From assembly GCF_014333585.1 (NCBI RefSeq), contig NZ_JACSCW010000001.1:1-64000 (forward strand): a stretch of 64,000 nt of DNA, in the 5' to 3' direction. Source of the DNA: Hymenobacter sp. BT188. Its GTDB lineage: Bacteria; Bacteroidota; Bacteroidia; Cytophagales; Hymenobacteraceae. Made by a program: the position numbers and the translations under genes. Position 1 is the stretch's first letter. Each line of letters opens with the position of its first letter. Below, in pieces: positions 44,001 to 51,093 of the stretch. Under the pieces are notes generated by a model. That model made no database searches. It was not told the origin of the DNA and saw nothing but the letters and a program-made list of their open reading frames with translations.

Positions 44001-45809
44001 TTATTGCGAGATAATCAAGACGGAGTATGGTGCCAGCCCAAAACAGGCATGAAATGGTAACGCATCGTACTCGCCTTCCTCTGCCTCGGCGCCGAAGCTT
44101 TCGAAGTTGCTAAACTCCTGATCGTAGCCTTCCCAGTCGCTATTGAAGCGTACTTGCCACTGTCCAGCAGAGGGTAGCCCAATGCAATATCCTTCACGTG
44201 TGGTATCCGCGAAATTTGCTAGGATGATGGTTTCATCGCCGGGGCCGCCCTGGTCCCAGCGGCGGAAAGCAATAATCTTATCTTCGTTATTGATATGAAA
44301 AACCTCTGTATGCTGACCTGAAAGGCCGCGCGTAGTGCCAGAGAAATTGCGGCGCAAGGCTATCAGGTCGCGGTAGAGGTGAATCAGGCCGCTATGTTTT
44401 TCGGCCCGGCTCCAGTCCAGCGGCTGATCGTCGGAGAAAAAACCATCGGCCAGCATCGCCTGACCTTGAAACAGCATAGGAATACCGGGGGAGGTGAGCA
44501 CGAGCGCCGCTCCCAGAGTTGCGCGTTTTTTGGGGTACCAATGATGAGCGGCGCCGGGCATGATTTCCTCCGGTACCCGCGACTTTCCGTTGGCCACCTC
44601 GTCGTGCGACTCGGTATAGATAACCCGTTGGAAAGCGTCGCCATTGTAGGTCTGAGCGATGGCACCGGCCACGGCCAGCATGTCGCGGTCGGCGTCGTGC
44701 TGAGTTGTTAGGGCTTCGCGAATGGGATACACGAAGGCAGCATCCCACTGAGTAGAAAACCCTTGCCCATCTTGATCGGTGGAGCGGGTGATGTACTCAT
44801 TGCCCAATAAATCTTCGGCAATCGTGATTTTCCAGGGCATACGGGCCTGAATCTCCTCATTGATCCAGCGCATCAGGTCCCATCCTTCGGGCAAGTCGGT
44901 GGAGGGGTCGGCGCTACCGTGCACGTTGCGAATGTGGGAGATAGAGTCAGCCCGCAGGCCATCGACCCGAAACTCTTCCAGCCACATCAGGGCATTGTCG
45001 CGGATGTACTGGCGCACCTGGGGGCGACCGTAGTCGGGGCGGTTGTGGCCCCAAGGCGTTTCGGCCCGCCAGTCGTTGTAGAAGTAAATGCCACCACCAT
45101 CATTTTCCTGCCAGCCGTCAAACTGCCACAGGTCGAGGTCGCCGGGGCCAAAGTGATTGTAGACTACGTCCAGAATAACAGCTATTCCGTGTCTGTGCGC
45201 CTCTTTTACCAGTTGCTTAAAAGCGTTGGCCCCACCATAATCAGTTTCGATAGCGAAGGGATGGGAGGGATTGTATCCCCAACTCCGGCTGCCCGGAAAC
45301 TCTGTGGGGGGCATAATTTCGATGGCATTAATGCCTAGCTCCCGTAAATAATCCAGCTTCTCGATAACATTGTAAAAGGTGCCGGGCTTATCGGGATCGG
45401 GGGCATTGAAGGTGCCCACGTGGATTTCGTAGATGACGAGCGCGTTCCAGGGGGGCATTTCAAAGTGGTCATCTTCCCAGTCAAAATCGTGGTTTGGTAC
45501 CACCGAGTTGCCGGCCGAATGCGTGACTTCGCGGGCGTAGGGGTCGTTTTTGCTTAATTCCTGCCCTTGGTAGCAGATCAGAAACCGGTACTCATCGCCG
45601 GGCTTCACGCCAGCAACATCGATAGCCCAATAGCCGTCGGCCTCGGGGCGGAGCGGATTGCTTTTGTTGGACCAATCATTGAAAGTACCTATTACGTTAA
45701 CTTCCTCGGCGTGAGGCGCCCACACGCGAAAGGTGGTGCCGGCAGAATGTGGAATAGCGCCCATACCCAGCTGTAGGGTAGAGGCAATGGGGGCAGGGTG
45801 AGTTGGCAT
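44001..45809 (-). CDS. GH13 alpha-glucan enzyme, branching-enzyme-like
   Basis: A 602-residue GH13 protein. An N-terminal CBM48-type domain (FRVWAPHAEEVNVIGTFNDW, about 20-110) precedes the (beta/alpha)8 barrel. Conserved region I is DVVYNHFG, region II VDGLRADSIS (nucleophile Asp), region III TIAEDL (acid/base Glu) and region IV YTESHDEVANGK. The HDEVxxGK form resembles branching enzymes. Together with the GT3 synthase it would build glycogen. Malto-oligosyltrehalose trehalohydrolase is the main alternative. GCCCCCC motifs (complement) at 45306 and 45450. Confidence 0.85.
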   Translation of the reverse strand: MPTHPAPIASTLQLGMGAIPHSAGTTFRVWAPHAEEVNVIGTFNDWSNKSNPLRPEADGYWAIDVAGVKPGDEYRFLICYQGQELSKNDPYAREVTHSAGNSVVPNHDFDWEDDHFEMPPWNALVIYEIHVGTFNAPDPDKPGTFYNVIEKLDYLRELGINAIEIMPPTEFPGSRSWGYNPSHPFAIETDYGGANAFKQLVKEAHRHGIAVILDVVYNHFGPGDLDLWQFDGWQENDGGGIYFYNDWRAETPWGHNRPDYGRPQVRQYIRDNALMWLEEFRVDGLRADSISHIRNVHGSADPSTDLPEGWDLMRWINEEIQARMPWKITIAEDLLGNEYITRSTDQDGQGFSTQWDAAFVYPIREALTTQHDADRDMLAVAGAIAQTYNGDAFQRVIYTESHDEVANGKSRVPEEIMPGAAHHWYPKKRATLGAALVLTSPGIPMLFQGQAMLADGFFSDDQPLDWSRAEKHSGLIHLYRDLIALRRNFSGTTRGLSGQHTEVFHINNEDKIIAFRRWDQGGPGDETIILANFADTTREGYCIGLPSAGQWQVRFNSDWEGYDQEFSNFESFGAEAEEGEYDALPFHACFGLAPYSVLIISQ

Positions 45810-46208
45810 TTAGGGGTAGTAAGTCGCGGATCCGTCGCTACAAAAACTGGACGGTAGATCGTGTTAAACTGACGAGGTTGGCATTTGGTTGTCTGGGGCA
45901 CAGCTGATTCTGTCAGAGCACTACAATGGCCGGAAACCATGACATTGCACAAGCCCTGAAATTTGCCGTGCTTAGTCGCTATGAGTCCTGCTTCCCCGCC
46001 CACCGTGACCGGTTGTTAGCCCATGCCACAGAGATATTTAAGAAATAACGCGCTGAAATAGCCCAGGAGAAAAGTGCCGAAAGCCTGGGAAGTAGTGGGC
46101 ATTGCGGAATAAATTGCCGGCGTTTCGTGTTCTGAAATTTGCCCCCCAGCCATGCCCAACCTATTGGTGGGCGGCTGGTTGTTGAATTTTCGTATCTATC
46201 TCGCTTTC
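45810..46208. other. Intergenic gap with one GCCCCCC motif
   Basis: About 400 bases between divergent genes. Apart from a TTTGCCCCCCAG copy at 46138-46149 I see no hairpin, operator or coding signal; short open frames here have no protein-like features. Confidence 0.5.
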
Positions 46209-46613
46209 ATGGCTCGACCAAAACCTGTTCGTTACGGCTTATACCCCTGGACTCCCGATTATGGCCTGCGCTACATCCATCCGGCCAACCGCCGCACCTT
46301 CGAGTGGCTGGAACCGATGGGTAAGCTATTTGAGAAAATTGATGAAACTGACGACTGGATTTTGATTCGGTATGATGAACAGCAGTTCAAAGTCAGTGGC
46401 GAACTGTTCACGGAGCTAAGTGAAAAGCCCGTGTTCAGCTTCGGCGACTTAGTAGAAGAAATAAACCCGGAGCCGGGCCGGGAACCGCACCGTGGCCTCA
46501 TCTCCGACGTGTATTGGGACGAAAGCCGCGATCGGCCCCGGTTTCAAATCGTGGAGAAAAAGCGCAAAATCAAGCGAGTGTTTGAGCCCGAGGAATTGCG
46601 CAGCGTTATTTGA
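46209..46613 (+). CDS. Hypothetical protein, small beta-rich
   Basis: A 134-residue soluble protein opening with MARPKPVRYGLYPWTPDYGLRY split over the first 22 residues. It is rich in aromatic and charged residues, with alternating strands (DDWILIRYDEQQFKVSGELF) and a basic end (VEKKRKIKRVFEPEELRSVI). I do not recognise the fold; a small SH3-like or Tudor-like barrel is conceivable. An in-frame ATG at 46152 would add 19 hydrophobic residues unlike the rest, so 46209 is preferred. A perfect terminator follows it. Confidence 0.7.
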   Translation: MARPKPVRYGLYPWTPDYGLRYIHPANRRTFEWLEPMGKLFEKIDETDDWILIRYDEQQFKVSGELFTELSEKPVFSFGDLVEEINPEPGREPHRGLISDVYWDESRDRPRFQIVEKKRKIKRVFEPEELRSVI

Positions 46614-46620
46614 AGTCAAT

Positions 46621-46670
46621 TTCACAAAAAAAGCCCCCCAGACGACTATCTGGGGGGCTTTTTTTGTGAA
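46621..46670. terminator. Perfect 22-bp stem with paired GCCCCCC motifs
   Basis: Arms 46621-46642 and 46649-46670 are perfectly complementary, contain GCCCCCC and GGGGGGC and carry seven A and seven T. Shared by two convergent genes; the strongest hairpin of this class in the window. Confidence 0.95.
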
Positions 46671-46674
46671 AGAA

Positions 46675-48021
46675 TCATTGTAAACCGATTACAATACCAA
46701 TGACCACCGCCAGCGCGCCCAGCACTAGCAGCCCCAGGTATAAGGGCAGCACAAACTTCCACCACGCATCAAACCGTACGCCGCACGCTGCCACAATGGC
46801 CATCAAGGCGCCGTTGGTAGGCGTAATCAGTTCACAGAGGCCAGCGCCGTATTGATAAGCCAGCACTGTAACCTGGCGCGACAAACCGAGCAAATCGGAG
46901 AGGGGCGTGAGAATGGGCATCGTGAGTACCGCCTGGCCGCTCACGCTGGGCACGGGCAAATGCAGGGCCGTATGCACCGCCATCATGCCCAAGGCTGATA
47001 GCGTAACCGGCAACCCTGCCAGCGGCGCAGACATAGCCTGCACAATTGTATCTACGATCTGACCCTGCTCTAGCACCACAAAAATGGCGCGCGCAAAGCC
47101 AATCAGTAGGGCCGAAAAAGCCAGGTCGCGGAAGCCGGCAATAAAGCTTTCAGCCGTGCCCGTTAGGCCCAGGCCACCAACTAAGCCGGCCGTTACGCCC
47201 AGCACGAAAAATAAGGCACCCATCTGCTCGAATTCCCAACCCAGATTAAGAACGCCGTAGGTAAATGCGGCAAACGTGAGCAGGAGCAACAGCAGCACCA
47301 ACCCATGGCGGCCCGCGCCGCCCGTAGTTTCGGTTTCGGCTTCTGCCAGTTCGGGAGCTACGCGGTGGCGGGTAGCGTAGCGAATGGTGCCGCCAATCCA
47401 GAGCACTAAGGCAGCGGCCAGAAAAATCAGCCGAAAGCCCGCGCCGGAAAGCAGAGGCAGCTGAGCCAGCTTTTGGGCAATGCCTACTTGAAAAGGATTG
47501 ATGGGGCTAAAAGCCGCTCCCACAGCGGCAGCACCCAAACTTACCGCCGCAGCCGTAAGCACCGGATAGCCTAAGCGTCGCATGAGTACCAGCAGCACGG
47601 GCACCAGCGGAATGATTTCTTCCTGCATATTCTCCAGCGCGCCCATCGTGGCGAAAAGCAAGGAAATAAGCGGAATAACAAGTGCCTCTCGCCCTTGAAA
47701 GCGCACCAACAGCCAGTCGACGCCCCGCCGCAGCGCGCCCGTATGGTCAACGACGGTGAAGGCCCCGCCCGTCAGAAAAACGAAAAAGATGACGCTGGCC
47801 GCTTCCTGCATACCTCGCGGAATACTAACCACCGCTTCCAGCGGACTAACTGGCGAAGGGGCCACCCGGTGATAGGAGCCCGGAATGACTACTTCGCGGC
47901 CGGTGGCGGCATCGGCGCGGCGCTCAAATACGCCGGCGGGCAGCACGTAGCTCAGCAGCGTGGCCAGCACAATAAACCCAACCAGAAGAACCAGCGGGTG
48001 TGGGAAGCGAAAGGTGTTCAT
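46675..48021 (-). CDS. YfcC family carboxylate/basic amino acid carrier
   Basis: A 448-residue membrane protein of the YfcC/DcuC-like family (C4-dicarboxylate anaerobic carrier superfamily), with about eleven to twelve membrane segments. Family marks are HPLVLLVGFIVLATLLSYVLPAG at the start, GALENMQEEIIPLVPVLL, SPINPFQVGIAQ and the late VPSVSGQAVLTMPILTPLSDLLGLSRQ. The ATG at 48021 starts just before the first helix. The substrate may be a dicarboxylate or arginine/ornithine; context does not decide. Confidence 0.87.
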   Translation of the reverse strand: MNTFRFPHPLVLLVGFIVLATLLSYVLPAGVFERRADAATGREVVIPGSYHRVAPSPVSPLEAVVSIPRGMQEAASVIFFVFLTGGAFTVVDHTGALRRGVDWLLVRFQGREALVIPLISLLFATMGALENMQEEIIPLVPVLLVLMRRLGYPVLTAAAVSLGAAAVGAAFSPINPFQVGIAQKLAQLPLLSGAGFRLIFLAAALVLWIGGTIRYATRHRVAPELAEAETETTGGAGRHGLVLLLLLLTFAAFTYGVLNLGWEFEQMGALFFVLGVTAGLVGGLGLTGTAESFIAGFRDLAFSALLIGFARAIFVVLEQGQIVDTIVQAMSAPLAGLPVTLSALGMMAVHTALHLPVPSVSGQAVLTMPILTPLSDLLGLSRQVTVLAYQYGAGLCELITPTNGALMAIVAACGVRFDAWWKFVLPLYLGLLVLGALAVVIGIVIGLQ

Positions 48022-48167
48022 GATGTGGATTAAGGAATGCTGAACAGTCAGCAAACATCCACGAAAAAATGCATTCTCCGCTAATCAGCCTTAAAACTAA
48101 GTGGCCGCAGGCTGTGGCAGTCGGAGCAAGCCAGCGGCGGAAATACGTGCTGCGTTAACCCGCCAAA

Positions 48168-48443
48168 TCAGGCGGAAATACTGGCGTAGTGCTCATCGAT
48201 GGACTTGTCCATGGCTTCGCGAAAAGTCACCAGAAGCTTGTTGCGCTCGGTATCGGGCATACTTTGCAGGGCTTGCTCAAAAGTAGTGCGGTATACATGC
48301 ACCATAAATTCGGCGCCGTGACTAGACAGAAACCCATCATGGATACTCTTAAATACCACTTTTTCAGCGGAAGAAATAGTAAGCGAAAGAGCCAGCCATT
48401 CCTTCGCATTATTGGCTAGGCTGAGGCGTAAGTCTTCATTCAT
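48168..48443 (-). CDS. Small helical hypothetical protein
   Basis: A 91-residue, mostly alpha-helical protein without signal peptide or membrane segment (MNEDLRLSLANNAKEWLALS at the start, LVTFREAMDKSIDEHYASIS at the end). I do not recognise it. Codon use is like its neighbours. It lies alone between the YfcC carrier and another small unknown gene, both on the same strand. Confidence 0.55.
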   Translation of the reverse strand: MNEDLRLSLANNAKEWLALSLTISSAEKVVFKSIHDGFLSSHGAEFMVHVYRTTFEQALQSMPDTERNKLLVTFREAMDKSIDEHYASISA

Positions 48444-48522
48444 AATCGTACTGATAAAAAAAGCAATGATTGAAGGTCAGTGATAAGCGTTAAAGTACCG
48501 CTTCCAACGCGGAGCCTGATTC

Positions 48523-48798
48523 TTACAAAGAACTAGGCGCGGGAGGCTCCGCTGACCAGTTTACCTGCCGCAGCAACACGCGGAACTCTGCTTCGGATGC
48601 TACGCGGCCCTGAAAGCTATAGAGCATCTGGCCATCGACTACCTCCAGCAAAGTGATTTCATCATCTTCGTAGAGCACAACAGTTTCCTGTCCGCAGGCG
48701 CTGGGACGGCTATACCGCATTTGGCGGGGCGGCGAGCGGAATTGCACGAAGCCCAATGCTTGGAGTAACTCCGCAGATGGTTGATAAAAAACAGACAT
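48523..48798 (-). CDS. Small hypothetical protein
   Basis: A 91-residue soluble protein with a short helical start (MSVFYQPSAELLQALGF) and a beta hairpin region (ETVVLYEDDEITLLEVVDGQ) followed by a helix (EAEFRVLLRQV). I do not recognise it. Its layout, strands then one terminal helix, is loosely like the 80-residue protein at 50769-51011; I cannot show homology by eye. Confidence 0.55.
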   Translation of the reverse strand: MSVFYQPSAELLQALGFVQFRSPPRQMRYSRPSACGQETVVLYEDDEITLLEVVDGQMLYSFQGRVASEAEFRVLLRQVNWSAEPPAPSSL

Positions 48799-49256
48799 GT
48801 GAAATGGCCCCCGATAAAAGCGCCAAGCAACTACGCTGAGCGGTAAGCTGTAACGCGTAATAAGCTAAAAGGCAAAATACCAAACAGTTGCCTTGAATTA
48901 AGAACGGGAATGGATTGCAGCTACTTGGCAGGCTAAGGCTTTTTCGTCTGTTCTAAGAACAGAAGTCGAAGCACGCCACCTGTTCAATCCTTTCTTGTTC
49001 TTAGAATATGACAACACAAAGAATGGTCCAGCTTAGCCGAACTTCCGGCAGCGTCAGTAGCTATTCTAGTCTTTAAGGCGAATAGCTTGTAAAGATCTGT
49101 CTGGCAAGTAATTATTTATAAAAATAAATAATTACGTAAGCTATATAGCGCTTCACCTAGAAGCAAACGAGTTGGCGCAGCAAATATTGCTTTGCCCAGC
49201 GGCCTGAGACTTGCTTTGCTTCCAGATTTGCCCCCCAAAGAGGGAATAACGGGTAA
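48799..49256. other. Intergenic gap with palindromes
   Basis: About 460 bases without a gene. It contains two palindromic 11-mers, GTTCTAAGAAC (48950-48960) and GTTCTTAGAAT (48997-49007), a perfect AT-rich 12-bp inverted repeat (49108-49119 with 49124-49135), and one TTTGCCCCCC copy (49227-49236). Confidence 0.6.
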
Positions 49257-50546
49257 TCAGGGCTTTCCCCCGGCGGCTGATGCAGGCTCGGTGGGCGGCA
49301 TAGAAGCGGCATCGAGAGGGCGGTGGGAGCCAAAGAAAAGCCGATAAAAGCCTAGCAGTTTGCGTTTTTCCAGTACAAAGAAGAGCACCGTACAGAAAAC
49401 GGTCGTGAAAATAATTACGGCAAAGGTGATGGTTTGAATAGCGGGGCCGCTGGGCAAACCCCGCTGGGCAGGCAGCGTGGCCAGTACGGCCGCCCCCAAG
49501 CCCTTGGGAATCATGATGCTCATGAAGGACATGTCGAACAGCGGGGTTTTGGTGTCGGCAGAAGCCAGCACGACCGGGATGCGCACCAGAAAAAGCAGCA
49601 GGGTAATAGCCGCCCCGAGCACAATCAGGTAGGCGTTGTTGAGCACAATCGACATGCCCACATACACGAAGAAAAACGTGCGCAGCAGAAACACCATTTC
49701 GGAGAAAAAGTCTTTCTCAACCGCGGTCAGCTCGATGTGGCGACTGGGCAGATACGGGTAGAGCAAACGCGGGCGCAGCAGCGTAACGTTGCCCAAGGTG
49801 ATGCTGAAAAACAGCACCGCAATCGGGCCGCTGAAATCAAGCTGCTCCACCAATCCGTACACGATAAAGACAAAAGCTGGCGTGGAAAAGCGCGTTTTGA
49901 GAAGCGTGGGTACCTTATTCAGTAGTATGGACCACAGGTAGCCGGAGGCCACGCCCGCTACTACAGCCAGCACCAGCGAGGTGAAAATGTGCCCAAACAT
50001 GGAACCCAGACTAAACGAAGCGCCCGTGTAAAGGCTGATCAGCGAGATGGGAATGGCCAGCGTGTACACGTCGCTGAAGGCCGACTCCATGACCAGCGTG
50101 GTAGAGGTTTGCTCCTGAATATCCACCTTACGAGCCAGCGTGGTAACCACCGCCGAGGAAGTGCCCCCCAGAATGCTGCCCAGAATAACGGAGCTGAGAA
50201 AGTCGAGGCCCGCGAACATCTGGGCCATGGCCGCCACCAGCATGGTGGTCACAATGAAGTTGAGGGTGGTGAGGGTAACGGTACCCCGCAACGCCGATTT
50301 CAGCTGCTCAAAACGTACCTCCAGCCCACTTTCAAACAGAATAAATACCAGTACGATGTTTGTGAAAACCCTGCCCGCCTGCCCAAACGAGGCCGGATCG
50401 ATGAGGTGAAATACAGGGCCTATTAGGATTCCTACCAGCAGCAAGCCCACCACATCAGGAATGCGGGTCCGGTCGAACATCTCGGCCAGATAATGGCCGA
50501 GGAAGATCAGGAAACCGATAAAAATAATGAGGATGGGAGTTGTCAT
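49257..50546 (-). CDS. Cation:proton antiporter (CPA family)
   Basis: A 429-residue membrane antiporter with about twelve helices, exchanging Na+ or K+ for H+. RIPDVVGLLLVGILIGP near the N-terminus, FESGLEV, and LGGTSSAVVTTLARKV and MESAFSDVYTLAIPIS in the middle correspond to the discontinuous helix and the acidic ion-binding residues of CPA1-type exchangers. The ATG at 50546 is preferred to 50567. A divergent promoter palindrome lies at 50658-50688. The transported cation is unknown. Confidence 0.88.
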   Translation of the reverse strand: MTTPILIIFIGFLIFLGHYLAEMFDRTRIPDVVGLLLVGILIGPVFHLIDPASFGQAGRVFTNIVLVFILFESGLEVRFEQLKSALRGTVTLTTLNFIVTTMLVAAMAQMFAGLDFLSSVILGSILGGTSSAVVTTLARKVDIQEQTSTTLVMESAFSDVYTLAIPISLISLYTGASFSLGSMFGHIFTSLVLAVVAGVASGYLWSILLNKVPTLLKTRFSTPAFVFIVYGLVEQLDFSGPIAVLFFSITLGNVTLLRPRLLYPYLPSRHIELTAVEKDFFSEMVFLLRTFFFVYVGMSIVLNNAYLIVLGAAITLLLFLVRIPVVLASADTKTPLFDMSFMSIMIPKGLGAAVLATLPAQRGLPSGPAIQTITFAVIIFTTVFCTVLFFVLEKRKLLGFYRLFFGSHRPLDAASMPPTEPASAAGGKP

Positions 50547-50657
50547 GCTAAAGTTAGTTACCCCCAAATCAGCTCAGATGCACTAGTGCGGCCCGAGCGA
50601 AGCATCCGGTTTGGGCAGTACGTGCGAAGTAGGACGCGTAGTTGTCTTCGGCAACGT

Positions 50658-50688
50658 GCTAATTTTGGGCCTGGGGGGCAAAATTAGC
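50658..50688. promoter_or_regulatory. Divergent promoter palindrome with GCCCCCC in the spacer
   Basis: GCTAATTTTG (50658-50667) and CAAAATTAGC (50679-50688) are perfect 10-bp arms around 11 bp containing GGGGGG(C). Each arm holds TAATTTTG, an exact TAnnTTTG -7 box, one pointing to the small gene at 50769 and one to the antiporter gene. Confidence 0.55.
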
Positions 50689-50768
50689 GATGCAACGCTT
50701 AATGCAGCCCGCCGAGGTACTCCCCTGGAACCCCCGTAGCGGCATCGCCCGTTGAGGCATTACACCTT

Positions 50769-51011
50769 ATGCAACTCACCGCCTTCAAACTGCTACCCAT
50801 GGGCCACCAGGCCGTCTTGCTGCGGCAAGGGGGGCATTTCCTGGCCGAGCGCCAGCAAGATAGCTTTAGCCTGCAACTTTATGCGTTCGGCGATTTTTAC
50901 GCCGAAGTGTGGCGCGTGCAGGATGAAGAGCGCATTCTGTTCATTCATCTGTTTCAGCACCCGGCAGGGCTGGCTGCTTATCTAGAGAGAATCCGGCTGC
51001 CCGAGGTATAA
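50769..51011 (+). CDS. Small hypothetical protein
   Basis: An 80-residue protein dominated by beta strands (HQAVLLRQGGHFLAERQQD, FYAEVWRVQDEERILFIHLF) with a short C-terminal helix. I do not recognise it. Its own -7 box (50660-50667) and terminator (51037-51065) support it being expressed. One GCCCCCC motif (complement, 50829) lies in it. Confidence 0.6.
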   Translation: MQLTAFKLLPMGHQAVLLRQGGHFLAERQQDSFSLQLYAFGDFYAEVWRVQDEERILFIHLFQHPAGLAAYLERIRLPEV

Positions 51012-51036
51012 AAAAGCCCCCAGCGGCCACCATACA

Positions 51037-51065
51037 AAAAAGCGCAGCCACTGGCTGCGCTTTTT
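51037..51065. terminator. Hairpin terminator between convergent genes
   Basis: AAAAAGCGCAGCC and GGCTGCGCTTTTT pair perfectly across a 3-nt loop. A GCCCCC (five C) relic of the common motif lies just before it. Confidence 0.9.
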
Positions 51066-51093
51066 GCATTAGAAAAGATGGTTCGTATCCGGG

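Noticed and set aside
44919..45338. 139-residue open frame opposite the GH13 gene
   Set aside because: Antisense shadow over the conserved catalytic regions of GH13.
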